Shown here: positions 31,831 to 40,175 of the stretch, in pieces
Layout: the number at the start of each line of letters is the position of its first letter
Numbering within the stretch: the first letter of the stretch is position 1
Assembly (NCBI RefSeq): GCF_002920535.1
Contig: NZ_PQSS01000049.1
Coordinates: 1-56,991, forward strand
DNA: 56,991 nucleotides
Direction: 5' to 3'
Source: Streptomyces sp. Ru71
Lineage (GTDB): Bacteria > Actinomycetota > Actinomycetes > Streptomycetales > Streptomycetaceae
Notes under the pieces: model-generated
Seen by the model: only the letters and a program-made list of their open reading frames with translations
What the model was told of the DNA's origin: nothing
The model's database searches: none
Position numbers and translations under genes: made by a program

Positions 31831-33324
31831 GTGGCCCTGACCGAGGGGATCCTGCGACGGCAGGCGGCGCGTGAATCCGCGGCGCGCACCTACGCGCGCG
31901 CCCTGCCGATCGTGCCGGTGCGCGCCCGCGGCCTCACCATCGAGGGCGCCGACGGACGCCGCTACCTCGACTGCCTGTCCGGCGCCGGCACCCTCGCCCT
32001 CGGCCACAACCACCCCGTGGTGCTGGAGGCGATCCGCGCGGTCCTCGACTCGGGCGCCCCGCTGCACGCCCTGGACCTCGCCACGCCGGTCAAGGACGCC
32101 TTCGTCACGGAACTGCTGAGCACCCTGCCACCCGGACTCGCCGACCGCGCCCGCGTGCAGTTCTGCGGGCCGGCCGGCACCGACGCCGTCGAGGCCGCGC
32201 TCAAACTCGTCCGCACCGCGACCGGCCGCGCCGGCATCCTCACCTTCACCGGCGCCTACCACGGCATGACCAGCGGAGCCCAGGAAGCCTCCGGTCACGC
32301 CCCCGACCTGCCCGGACACCTCGCCGCCGACGCGCGCGTGACCCGCCTGCCCTACCCCCAGGACTACCGCTGCCCCTTCGGTGTCGGCGGGGAGGCCGGC
32401 GCCGAACTCGCCGCCCGCTGGGCCGAGACCGTCCTCGACGACCCCAAGTCCGGCGTCTGCCCACCCGCGGGACTGATCGTCGAACCCGTTCAGGGCGAGG
32501 GCGGCGTCATCCCCGCCCCCGACACCTGGCTGCGCCGCATCCGGGAGATCACCGCCGCCCGGGCCGTTCCCCTCATCGCGGACGAGGTGCAGACCGGCGT
32601 CGGCCGCACCGGCGCCTTCTGGGCCGTCGAGCACAGCGGCATCACCCCCGACGTCATGGTCCTGTCCAAGGCCATCGGCGGCAGCCTCCCGCTGGCCGTC
32701 GTGGTCTACCGCGACGACCTCGACGTCTGGCGGCCGGGCGCCCACGCCGGCACCTTCCGCGGCAACCAGCTCGCCATGGCCGCGGGCACGGCCACTCTCG
32801 CCTACGTCCGCCGGAACGGCCTTGCCGCACGCGCGGCAGCCCTGGGCTCCCGCATGCTGTCTCAACTGCGCGACCTGGCCGACGCGTTCCCGTGCGTGGG
32901 GGACGTGCGGGGGAGGGGCCTGATGATCGGGGTCGAGATGGTCGACACGGAAACGGACGCGGACGAGCCGGGCCTGGGAAGGGGGACGGACTCCGGCGCC
33001 GCGCACCCAGCAACCAGCGCCACCTCCCCTCCCGCAAGCGGGCTCATCCCGGAACCCGTCCGGAAGCCCCGTCCGGTGTCCCCCCGGCTCGCCGCCGCCG
33101 TCCAGAGGGAATGCCTGCGGCGGGGACTGATCGTCGAACTCGGTGGCCGGCACGCCGGCGTCGTCCGGCTCCTCCCCCCTCTGACGATCACCGACGAACA
33201 GGCAGCCGCGGTCCTCGACCGGCTCGCCGACGCGGTCGCGGCGGCCTCCCGTACGGCCCCGACCGGCTCCGAGCCCGACCATCCCGGCGAGAAGCGCGAG
33301 GCACGCACCCCACAGGCGAGCTGA
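31831..33324 (+). CDS. class III PLP aminotransferase (diaminobutyrate aminotransferase type)
   Basis: 497-residue class III aminotransferase similar to diaminobutyrate-2-oxoglutarate aminotransferases. Motifs: LDCLSGAGTLALGHNHP (start of the large domain), FCGPAGTDAVEAALKL (PLP phosphate binding), GAYHGMTSGA, LIADEVQTGVGRTG with the PLP Asp, and VLSKAIGGSLP with the Schiff-base Lys. A ~45-residue low-complexity insert (about 373-415, Asp/Pro/Ser rich) interrupts the C-terminal domain, making the protein ~60 residues longer than usual. GTG start with a strong Shine-Dalgarno. First gene of a cassette with an IucA/IucC synthetase and an acyltransferase, so it probably makes the diamine building block. 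Confidence 0.88.
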   Translation: MALTEGILRRQAARESAARTYARALPIVPVRARGLTIEGADGRRYLDCLSGAGTLALGHNHPVVLEAIRAVLDSGAPLHALDLATPVKDAFVTELLSTLPPGLADRARVQFCGPAGTDAVEAALKLVRTATGRAGILTFTGAYHGMTSGAQEASGHAPDLPGHLAADARVTRLPYPQDYRCPFGVGGEAGAELAARWAETVLDDPKSGVCPPAGLIVEPVQGEGGVIPAPDTWLRRIREITAARAVPLIADEVQTGVGRTGAFWAVEHSGITPDVMVLSKAIGGSLPLAVVVYRDDLDVWRPGAHAGTFRGNQLAMAAGTATLAYVRRNGLAARAAALGSRMLSQLRDLADAFPCVGDVRGRGLMIGVEMVDTETDADEPGLGRGTDSGAAHPATSATSPPASGLIPEPVRKPRPVSPRLAAAVQRECLRRGLIVELGGRHAGVVRLLPPLTITDEQAAAVLDRLADAVAAASRTAPTGSEPDHPGEKREARTPQAS

Positions 33325-33451
33325 CCCCGAGCCGGCCCTCCGCCTCACCCGGGCGTGCCCCGACCAGGACAGCCGCCGTCGGCCCGCCCACCGCGCCATG
33401 CGCTGCCCCACACCGCGCACCACTTCACCGCCCCACGTCATGAGGACCCCC

Positions 33452-35569
33452 GTGAACACCATCTCCACCCCCAACTCCGACGACAGCCCAAGCCCACACA
33501 CCCCGCACGCGCCCGGCGCGGAGCCCGTCCCCCGGCAGGGAGGACCAGGACCACAGCGACGGCCGCACGGGCACCGGCAGGACACCTGCGGGCACCGGCA
33601 GGGCACACCCACACCCGAGGCACCGTCCAACGGCGCACAGCCGGCGACCGACATGCCCTGGCCGCCGTCCGGCGGCGCGGACCCCCTGGACCACGCCGAC
33701 CCGCACACCGTGGCTCAGGCCGCGGCCGTGGAGAACCTGCTCCGCTGCTGGGTGCGCGAGGCCGGCGTCCCCGCCCCCACCGCAGCGACCCTGCGCATCC
33801 CGCTCCCGGCCAGCGGCACCGCCCTGCTCGTACCGGTCCGGCACTGGTCCGCAACCGGCTGGCACCGCCTGGGCCCGGCCCGCCTGGCCGACGCCCCTCA
33901 CACCTCCCCGCCCGCCGACGCCGTCACGGTCGCCGCCCTCCTCGCCCGGGAAACCGTCCCCGCCGGCCCGGTCACGCCCGGAGCACCTGCCGGCCCGAGC
34001 ACGCCCGGAGCACTTGCCGGCCCGGGCACGCCCGGAGCGCCTGCCGGCCCGCGCACGCCCGGAACACCTGCCGGCCCGGGCACCCCCGGAGTACCCACCG
34101 GCCCGCGCACGCCCGAGGCACCTGCCGGTGCGGACACCACCGACCTGGTCGCCCGGGTCGCGGACTCCGTGCGCCGCACCACCTCCTTCATCAGCGAACG
34201 CCGCGCCCGGCCCGCCGACGAACCGGACCTGTTCCTCTCGGCCGAGCAGGCCCTCACACTCGGACACCCCCTGCACCCGACCCCCAAGAGCCGCGAGGGC
34301 CTGTCCGACGCGGAAGCCCGGCTGTACTCACCCGAGTTGCGTGGCTCCTTCCCGCTGCACTGGATCGCTGTCTCCCCCTCCCTGCTCGCCACCGACTCGG
34401 CCTGGACCGAGCGGGGCCGTGTCGTCCCCGCCGACCGGCTCACCGCCCGGCTCGCCGGCCCCGGCCTGCCCCTGCCGGACGGTTTCGCGGCACTGCCGCT
34501 GCACCCCTGGCAACTCCGCGAAGCCCGCCACCGTCCCGACGTCGCCGCCCTGTTCGACTCCGGCCTGCTGCGCGATCTCGGCCCCCACGGCCCCGCCTGG
34601 CACCCCACCTCCTCCGTACGCACGGTGTACCGACCCGGCGCCCCCGCGATGCTCAAGCTGTCCCTGGGCCTGCGCATCACCAACTCCCGTCGCGAGAACC
34701 TCCGCAAGGAACTCCACCGCGGCGTCGAGGTCCACCGGCTGCTGCGCTCCGGACTGGCGCGGCAGTGGCAGGCCGCCCACCCGGAGTTCGACATCGTCCG
34801 CGATCCCGCCTGGCTCGCCGTCGACGACCCGGCAGGCCGGCCGGTGACCGGACTCGACGCGGTGATCCGGCACAACCCGTTCACCCCCGCCGACGACATC
34901 TCGTGCGTCGCCGGTCTTGTCGCACCCCGGCTCCCGGGCCGTACCGGGCCGACCTCCCGCCTGGCCGGCCTGGTCACGCGGCTGGCCCACCGCACGGGAC
35001 GCCCGCGGGGAGCCGTCGCCGCCGAGTGGTTCCTGCGCTACCTCGAACACGTCGTCCGCCCTGTGCTCTGGCTCGACGGCGAGGCGGGCATCGCGCTGGA
35101 GGCCCACCAGCAGAACACGCTGGTCCAGCTGGATCCCGACGGCTGGCCGGCAGGCGGCCGCTACCGCGACAACCAGGGCTACTACTTCCGCGAGTCCCAC
35201 CGCGCCGGACTCGACACCCGGCTCCCCGGCATCGGCGCGCGCAGCGACACCTTCGTGGCCGACGACGTGACCGACGAGCGCTTCACCTACTACCTCGCGA
35301 TCAACAACGTGTTCGGTCTGATCGGCGCCTTCGGCTCGCAGGGTCTCGCCGACGAACAGCTGCTGCTCGCCGCCCTCCGCCGTTTCCTCGGCGCCGCCGC
35401 GTCCGGGCCCGCCCGTCTGCGCAGCACGCTGCCCGCCCGTCTGCTCGACTCACCCACGCTGCGCTGCAAGGCCAACCTGCTGACCCGGCTGCACGGCCTG
35501 GACGAACTCGTGGGACCGGTGGACACCCAGTCCGTGTACGTCACCATCGCCAACCCCCTTCGCACCTGA
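33452..35569 (+). CDS. IucA/IucC-family NRPS-independent siderophore synthetase
   Basis: 705-residue NIS synthetase; the family adenylates citrate (or a citrate derivative) and condenses it with an amine or alcohol. Family motifs: ALPLHPWQL (about 348), WHPTSSVRTVYRPGAPAM with the ATP/substrate Ser-Arg, KLSLGLRITNSRREN, and EAHQQNTLVQLD (about 550) followed by YRDNQGYYFRES. The FhuF-like C-terminal part ends at LRCKANLLTRLHG. Residues 1-90 are Pro/His rich, and 171-224 contain six 9-residue AGPxTPGAP repeats, explaining the length excess over the usual ~600. The GTG at 33452 follows GAGGA by 5 bases; the ATG four codons earlier overlaps that site. Confidence 0.9.
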   Translation: MNTISTPNSDDSPSPHTPHAPGAEPVPRQGGPGPQRRPHGHRQDTCGHRQGTPTPEAPSNGAQPATDMPWPPSGGADPLDHADPHTVAQAAAVENLLRCWVREAGVPAPTAATLRIPLPASGTALLVPVRHWSATGWHRLGPARLADAPHTSPPADAVTVAALLARETVPAGPVTPGAPAGPSTPGALAGPGTPGAPAGPRTPGTPAGPGTPGVPTGPRTPEAPAGADTTDLVARVADSVRRTTSFISERRARPADEPDLFLSAEQALTLGHPLHPTPKSREGLSDAEARLYSPELRGSFPLHWIAVSPSLLATDSAWTERGRVVPADRLTARLAGPGLPLPDGFAALPLHPWQLREARHRPDVAALFDSGLLRDLGPHGPAWHPTSSVRTVYRPGAPAMLKLSLGLRITNSRRENLRKELHRGVEVHRLLRSGLARQWQAAHPEFDIVRDPAWLAVDDPAGRPVTGLDAVIRHNPFTPADDISCVAGLVAPRLPGRTGPTSRLAGLVTRLAHRTGRPRGAVAAEWFLRYLEHVVRPVLWLDGEAGIALEAHQQNTLVQLDPDGWPAGGRYRDNQGYYFRESHRAGLDTRLPGIGARSDTFVADDVTDERFTYYLAINNVFGLIGAFGSQGLADEQLLLAALRRFLGAAASGPARLRSTLPARLLDSPTLRCKANLLTRLHGLDELVGPVDTQSVYVTIANPLRT
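33962..34123 (+). repeat. six 27-bp repeats encoding AGPxTPGAP
   Basis: Six in-frame units of 27 bases encode AGPVTPGAP, AGPSTPGAL, AGPGTPGAP, AGPRTPGTP, AGPGTPGVP and TGPRTPEAP. They lie inside the siderophore synthetase gene between the N-terminal part and the helix VARVADSVRRTTSF. Near-identical units suggest recent expansion by slippage or unequal crossing over. Confidence 0.95.
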
Positions 35570-35611
35570 ACCCGTCACTGCCTCGTTCCGTCTCCTGAGA
35601 GGAGAGCCGCC

Positions 35612-36481
35612 GTGCCTCCCACCGACTCCGCTGTCACCGGTGCCGCCGACTCCGCCGCGGCCGGGACCGCCGACTGCGCCCCGGCCGGGATCGCCGAGTG
35701 CGCCACGACCGCCTCCGGAGACCGGCCGGTCTGCGGGGACACCGACGGCGAGGACCCGGAAGACACCCTCGACCTGCAGCTCCCCGCGGAGTTCCTCGCC
35801 CTTCACGGCGCACCGGAGCGTCAGGCGGCGCCAGGCTCCCCGTACGCGCCGTACACCACGACCGAGGACGACCGCCGACGGGGAGGACACGGCACCCCTC
35901 TGTTCGCCTCCGACCTGCTCGACCACATCGCGGACTGGGGGCCGGCCGCCACCCCGGCAGGGCGGTTTCGCCTACAGCCCGTCACTGTCGAGCGCGACCT
36001 GCCGCTGATCGCCCGCTGGATGAACGACCCGGCCGTCGCGGCCTTCTGGGAGCTGGCCGGACCCACCGCCGTGACCGAGGACCACCTGGCCGCCCAGCTC
36101 ACCGGTGACGGACGCAGCGTCCCCTGTCTCGGCGTTCTCGACGGCACGCCGATGAGCTACTGGGAGCTCTACCGGGCCGACCTCGATCCGCTGGCCCGGC
36201 ACTACCCCGCCCGCCCTCACGACACCGGTATCCACCTGCTCGTCGGCGGCGTCACGGACCGGGGGCGCGGTCTCGGGAGCATTCTGCTCAGAGCCGTGGC
36301 CGACCTGATCCTCGACCGGCGCCCAGCCTGTAGCCGTGTGGTCGCGGAACCCGATGTACGCAATGTCCCCTCCCTCGCCGCGTTTCTGAACGCCGGTTTC
36401 CGGTTCTCCGCCGAGGTCGACCTGCCTGGCAAGCGGGCCGCACTCATGGTCAGGGACCGGTCCCTGCGCCACCTGATGTGA
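35612..36481 (+). CDS. AlcB/IucB-type GNAT acyltransferase
   Basis: 289-residue protein. The C-terminal ~165 residues form the siderophore GNAT domain (Acetyltransf_8 type): FRLQPVTVERDLPLIARWMN, then SYWELYRADLDPLARHY, the diagnostic DTGIHLLVGGVTDRGRGLGS and CSRVVAEPDVRNVPSLAAF with NAGFRF. Such enzymes acylate (hydroxy)amines of siderophore precursors using acyl-CoA. The first ~115 residues are low complexity (Ala/Thr/Asp) and then polar. GTG start with GAGAGGAGAG upstream, 42 bases after the synthetase stop, so it belongs to the same operon. No hydroxylase gene accompanies it. Confidence 0.88.
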   Translation: MPPTDSAVTGAADSAAAGTADCAPAGIAECATTASGDRPVCGDTDGEDPEDTLDLQLPAEFLALHGAPERQAAPGSPYAPYTTTEDDRRRGGHGTPLFASDLLDHIADWGPAATPAGRFRLQPVTVERDLPLIARWMNDPAVAAFWELAGPTAVTEDHLAAQLTGDGRSVPCLGVLDGTPMSYWELYRADLDPLARHYPARPHDTGIHLLVGGVTDRGRGLGSILLRAVADLILDRRPACSRVVAEPDVRNVPSLAAFLNAGFRFSAEVDLPGKRAALMVRDRSLRHLM

Positions 36482-36637
36482 CGCTCCGTAGTGGTGCTGT
36501 CACATCGGAAACGTCCCTCGCTCCGCGGTGGTTCCCGCCCCGCCCATCCATTTCGAAGAAATCCAGACGGAAACGCCCACGCCCTTGATCCCGTCCCAGG
36601 TGTCCACCGCGACCCGTCGTTTGTCAGTGCCGAGCCG

Positions 36638-36643
36638 TAGGGT
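36638..36643 (+). promoter_or_regulatory. -10 element close to the DinG-family helicase start
   Basis: TAGGGT ends 9 bases before the ATG at 36653, so the transcript leader would be two or three bases at most. No LexA box was found near it. Confidence 0.55.
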
Positions 36644-36652
36644 GGTCGCGCT

Positions 36653-38629
36653 ATGACGAAGCCCTCACTTCCCGAGCTCCTGCATGCCGCCGTCGGCGCC
36701 GTCGGCGGCACGGAGCGCCCTGGCCAGGTGGCCATGGCCCAAGCTGTCGCCGAGGCGATCGACGACGGTTCGCATCTGCTGGTCCAGGCCGGCACCGGCA
36801 CGGGAAAGTCGCTGGGCTATCTCGTGCCCGCGCTCGCGCACGGCGAAAGAGTCGTGGTGGCGACCGCCACCCTGGCCCTCCAGCGTCAGCTCGTGGAGCG
36901 GGACCTGCCCCGCACGGTGGACGCGCTGCACCCGCTGCTGCGCCGCCGCCCGGAGTTCGCGATGCTCAAGGGCCGGTCCAACTACCTGTGCCTGCACCGC
37001 CTGCACGAGGGCGTTCCGCAGGACGAGGAAGAGGGCCTGTTCGACCAGTTCGAGGCCGCCGCGCCGACCAGCAAGCTGGGCCAGGACCTGCTGCGCCTGC
37101 GGGACTGGGCCGACGAGACGGAGAGCGGCGACCGGGACGATCTCACTCCGGGAGTCTCGGACCGGGCGTGGGGCCAGGTGTCGGTGTCCTCCCGGGAGTG
37201 CCTGGGGGCCACCAAGTGCGCGTACGGCGCCGAGTGCTTCGCCGAGATGGCCCGCGAGCGCGCCAAGCTGGCCGAAGTCGTCGTCACCAACCACGCGCTG
37301 CTGGCGATCGACGCCATCGAGGGAGCGCCCGTCCTGCCGCAGCACGAGGTGCTGATCGTCGACGAGGCGCACGAGCTGGTCTCCCGGGTCACCGGCGTCG
37401 CCACCGGCGAGCTCACCCCCGGCCAGGTCAACCGCGCGGTGCGCCGTGCCGCGAAGCTCGTCAACGAGAAGGCCGCCGATCAGCTGCAGACCGCCGCGGA
37501 GGGGTTCGAGCGGCTGATGGAGCTGGCCCTGCCGGGCCGTCTTGAGGAGATCCCGGAGGACCTGAGCTACGCCCTGATGGCGCTGCGCGACGCGGCTCGC
37601 ACGGTGATCTCGGCGATCGGCGCCACCCGCGACAAGTCCGTCCAGGACGAGGACGCGGTCCGCAAGCAGGCGCTGGCCTCCGTGGAGAACGTGCACGACG
37701 TCGCGGAGCGGATCGTCAACGGCTCGGAGTGGGACGTCGTCTGGTACGAGCGGCACGACCGCTTCGGCGCCTCCTTGCGGGTGGCCCCGATGTCGGTGTC
37801 CGGCCTGCTGAGGGAGAAGCTGTTCGCCGACCGGTCGGTGGTCCTGACCTCCGCGACGCTGAAGCTGGGCGGCGACTTCAACGGCGTGGGAGCGTCCCTG
37901 GGGCTCGCCCCCGAGGGGGTGGAGGGCGACGACGTGCCGCAGTGGAAGGGCGTCGACGTCGGCTCGCCGTTCGACTACCGCGGGCAGGGCATCCTGTATG
38001 TCGCCAAGCACCTGTCGCGCCCCGCACGCGACGGCGACCGCGCCGACATGCTGGACGAGCTGACCGAGCTGATCCAGGCCGCCGGTGGTCGCACCCTGGG
38101 CCTGTTCTCCTCGATGCGTGCCGCGCAGCTGGCCGCCGAGGAGCTGCGCGGCCGTATCCCGGAGTTCCCGATCCTGCTGCAGGGCGAGGAGACCCTGGGC
38201 GAGTTGATCAAGAACTTCGCCGCCGACCCCAAGACCTGTCTGTTCGGCACGCTGTCGCTGTGGCAGGGCGTCGACGTTCCGGGACCCAGCTGCCAGCTGG
38301 TCGTCATGGACAAGATCCCGTTCCCGCGGCCGGACGATCCACTGATGAGCGCCCGCCAGAAGGCCGTCGAGGAGGCCGGCGGCAACGGCTTCATGGCGGT
38401 GGCCGCGACCCATGCGGCTCTGCTGATGGCGCAGGGTGCCGGTCGTCTGGTCCGCGCGTCGGGCGACCGCGGCGTGGTCGCCGTACTCGACCAGCGCCTG
38501 GCGACGGCCCGGTACGGGAGCTATCTGAAGGCGTCCATGCCGGACTTCTGGTACACCACGGACCGCAATCAGGTCCGCAAATCGCTGGCGGCCATCGACG
38601 CGGCCGCGAAGCAGACCGAGACGCCGTGA
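36653..38629 (+). CDS. dinG: DinG/YoaA-family ATP-dependent DNA helicase
   Basis: 658-residue XPD-like superfamily 2 helicase. Walker A QAGTGTGKS (about 45-53), Walker B/DEAH in VLIVDEAHEL, motif VI in AQGAGRLVRASGDRGVVAV-type QGAGRLVR. Four cysteines that could ligate a 4Fe-4S cluster occur between motifs Ia and II (YLCLHRLH, SSRECLGATKCAYGAECF). Such helicases unwind 5'-overhang DNA, R-loops and D-loops. It converges with lexA; two long hairpins lie between them. In E. coli dinG is SOS regulated; here no LexA site is visible in front, so that link is unproven. Confidence 0.9.
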   Translation: MTKPSLPELLHAAVGAVGGTERPGQVAMAQAVAEAIDDGSHLLVQAGTGTGKSLGYLVPALAHGERVVVATATLALQRQLVERDLPRTVDALHPLLRRRPEFAMLKGRSNYLCLHRLHEGVPQDEEEGLFDQFEAAAPTSKLGQDLLRLRDWADETESGDRDDLTPGVSDRAWGQVSVSSRECLGATKCAYGAECFAEMARERAKLAEVVVTNHALLAIDAIEGAPVLPQHEVLIVDEAHELVSRVTGVATGELTPGQVNRAVRRAAKLVNEKAADQLQTAAEGFERLMELALPGRLEEIPEDLSYALMALRDAARTVISAIGATRDKSVQDEDAVRKQALASVENVHDVAERIVNGSEWDVVWYERHDRFGASLRVAPMSVSGLLREKLFADRSVVLTSATLKLGGDFNGVGASLGLAPEGVEGDDVPQWKGVDVGSPFDYRGQGILYVAKHLSRPARDGDRADMLDELTELIQAAGGRTLGLFSSMRAAQLAAEELRGRIPEFPILLQGEETLGELIKNFAADPKTCLFGTLSLWQGVDVPGPSCQLVVMDKIPFPRPDDPLMSARQKAVEEAGGNGFMAVAATHAALLMAQGAGRLVRASGDRGVVAVLDQRLATARYGSYLKASMPDFWYTTDRNQVRKSLAAIDAAAKQTETP

Positions 38630-38635
38630 GCACGG

Positions 38636-38669
38636 GGGTGGCCTGCCCGGACACCGAGGCAGGCCACCC
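38636..38669. terminator. hairpin terminator after the helicase gene
   Basis: Perfect 12-bp inverted repeat GGGTGGCCTGCC (38636-38647) / GGCAGGCCACCC (38658-38669) with a 10-base loop, starting 7 bases after the stop codon. Confidence 0.85.
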
Positions 38670-38701
38670 TCCCGCACCGCGGAAGGCGGCGGGACAGCAC
38701 A

Positions 38702-38735
38702 GGGCCCCGGAACCGGCGCAGGGGTCCCGGGGCCC
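38702..38735. terminator. second hairpin terminator, lexA side
   Basis: Perfect 9-bp inverted repeat GGGCCCCGG (38702-38710) / CCGGGGCCC (38727-38735), in the 190-base gap between the convergent helicase gene and lexA. It probably serves lexA transcription from the right. Confidence 0.75.
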
Positions 38736-38819
38736 AGTCAGGGAGCGGCGGGGTCGGCGACGCCCGCCTGGCTGCGGTGCGGCGTCGGCACAGCCGTACC
38801 GGCGTCTTCACCGCACGGC

Positions 38820-39599
38820 TCAGACGCGACGCAGAACGGCCACCACCTTGCCGAGGATCGTCGCGTCGTCGCCGGGGATCGGCTCGTAGGCGGAGTTGTG
38901 CGGGAGGAGCCAGACGTGGCCGTCCTCGCGCTTGAAGCGCTTGACGGTGGCCTCGCCGTCCAGCATGGCGGCCACGATGTCGCCGTTCTCGGCGACAGGC
39001 TGGCGACGCACGGTGACCCAGTCGCCGTCGCAGATCGCGGCCTCGATCATCGAGTCGCCGACGACCTTCAGGACGAACAGCTCACCGTCGCCGACGAGCT
39101 GTCGCGGCAGGGGGAACACGTCCTCGACGGACTCCTCGGCGAGGATCGGGCCACCGGCGGCGATCCGGCCCACCAGCGGGACGTACGACGCGGCCGGCTT
39201 GCCCGCGGTGTCGGTCGGCTGGATCGGGGCGGCCTGGTCGGAGCCGCGCACCTCGTACGCGCGCGGGCGGTGGGGGTCACGGCGCAGGAAGCCCTTGCGC
39301 TCCAGCGCCATGAGCTGGTGGGCGACCGAGGACGTGCTGGACAGGCCGACCGCCTGGCCGATCTCCCGCATCGACGGCGGATAGCCCCGGCGCTGCACGG
39401 AGTCCCGGATGACCTCGATCACCCGGCGCTGGCGATCGGTGAGCCCCGAGCTGTCGGCCCGGATGCCTGGAGGTCGGCCCGGCAGGGACCGCTTGGGACC
39501 CTCGGGGTGCGCGGTTTCGTTCATCACGTGTACCGGCTCGAATCGGCCCTGGGAGCGGTCCTGGGCGGTGATGGTGGCACTGTCTGCGGTGGTGGTCAC
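38820..39599 (-). CDS. lexA: SOS transcriptional repressor LexA
   Basis: 259-residue LexA. The winged-helix DNA-binding domain starts at LTDRQRRVIEVIRDSVQRRG, with recognition helix SSTSSVAHQLMALERKGFL. RecA-stimulated self-cleavage would occur at Ala148-Gly149 (RIAAGGPI). The catalytic dyad is Ser183 (VVGDSMIEAA) and Lys220 (GEATVKRF). GTG 39599 is chosen because GAGAGGGG lies 5 bases upstream; an internal ATG at codon 26 would give 234 residues, a length also seen in annotations. A LexA box 62-76 bases upstream of the start indicates autorepression. Divergent from nrdR. Confidence 0.95.
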   Translation of the reverse strand: MTTTADSATITAQDRSQGRFEPVHVMNETAHPEGPKRSLPGRPPGIRADSSGLTDRQRRVIEVIRDSVQRRGYPPSMREIGQAVGLSSTSSVAHQLMALERKGFLRRDPHRPRAYEVRGSDQAAPIQPTDTAGKPAASYVPLVGRIAAGGPILAEESVEDVFPLPRQLVGDGELFVLKVVGDSMIEAAICDGDWVTVRRQPVAENGDIVAAMLDGEATVKRFKREDGHVWLLPHNSAYEPIPGDDATILGKVVAVLRRV

Positions 39600-39660
39600 G
39601 TCGGCCCCTCTCGGTGGTCTCCCTGCCAGCACAACGGTAGTTGCTTTCGAAAGGTTGCGC

Positions 39661-39675
39661 CAAACACACGTTCGA
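39661..39675 (-). promoter_or_regulatory. SOS (LexA) box of lexA
   Basis: On the minus strand: TCGAACGTGTGTTTG, matching CGAAC-N4-GTTyG with an almost perfect dyad. It lies 62-76 bases upstream of the lexA start, consistent with autoregulation. Confidence 0.85.
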
Positions 39676-40021
39676 GTGAAAAACCGCGATTCAGCGGACG
39701 CAATTGCATGTCCGGGTGTATGGCTGGCGCGGTCCCTGGCGGGCAAAAGCGCCCATTGTTGTACTCTTCACCGCCGGGGCGCCGACCTCGTGGTCTGCCG
39801 CCCCAGTCTGCCACCCGGCTTCCCGCTCGCCGGGAGCCGACCCCCGCCCTGCGCGGGAGTCCCACCTCACCTCCGTGCGGCGCCCACGGTATCTCCGTGA
39901 TGTGCCGGAACGATACGGCTGTGCCGCAGCTCGCTCCGCGTGTCGCGCGGGCCGTGTCCCCGCCCGGCCCGGGCGCCCCTTTCCCGCGACACGCGCGCGT
40001 GACGTGGATGTAGGAGCCAAT
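39676..40021. other. lexA-nrdR intergenic region without gene
   Basis: Divergent gap (39600-40175 overall). It is less GC rich than its surroundings at 39640-39770, where TTGCAT, TATGGCT and TTGTTGTACTCT offer promoter-like elements on either strand. A 21-codon frame (minus, 39691-39756) upstream of the LexA box has no good ribosome binding site and is not called. The right part holds the NrdR boxes. Confidence 0.5.
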
Positions 40022-40067
40022 CCCCACATCTAGTGGTTGGATGGCTACAGCAGCCCACAAGTTGTGG
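40022..40067 (+). promoter_or_regulatory. paired NrdR boxes upstream of nrdRJ
   Basis: Two imperfect palindromes, CCCCACATCTAGTGGT (40022-40037) and CCCACAAGTTGTGG (40054-40067), start about 31 bases apart, three helical turns. This fits the paired NrdR sites that control ribonucleotide reductase genes, including nrdRJ in S. coelicolor. They precede a TATGCT -10 candidate at 40100-40105. Confidence 0.8.
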
Positions 40068-40099
40068 TCCCCCTGGTCTCCGAGCCCTCGGCGATCGCC

Positions 40100-40105
40100 T
40101 ATGCT
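40100..40105 (+). promoter_or_regulatory. candidate -10 element of nrdRJ
   Basis: TATGCT, 70 bases before the nrdR start and 33 bases after the second NrdR box. The -35 is not clear. Confidence 0.4.
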
Positions 40106-40175
40106 TGGGGCTGCTTCGCGGGGCTCATGAGGTCCGGCGAGGCTATCGAGTCTGCTGTGAGGAGGGTTGGAGTCC

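Noticed and set aside
39691..39756. 21-codon frame with CNC motif (minus) upstream of lexA
   Set aside because: No convincing Shine-Dalgarno, and it lies upstream of the LexA box, so it is probably outside the lexA transcript.
40068..40175. Cobalamin riboswitch before nrdRJ
   Set aside because: The region is too short and shows no B12-box-like sequence.
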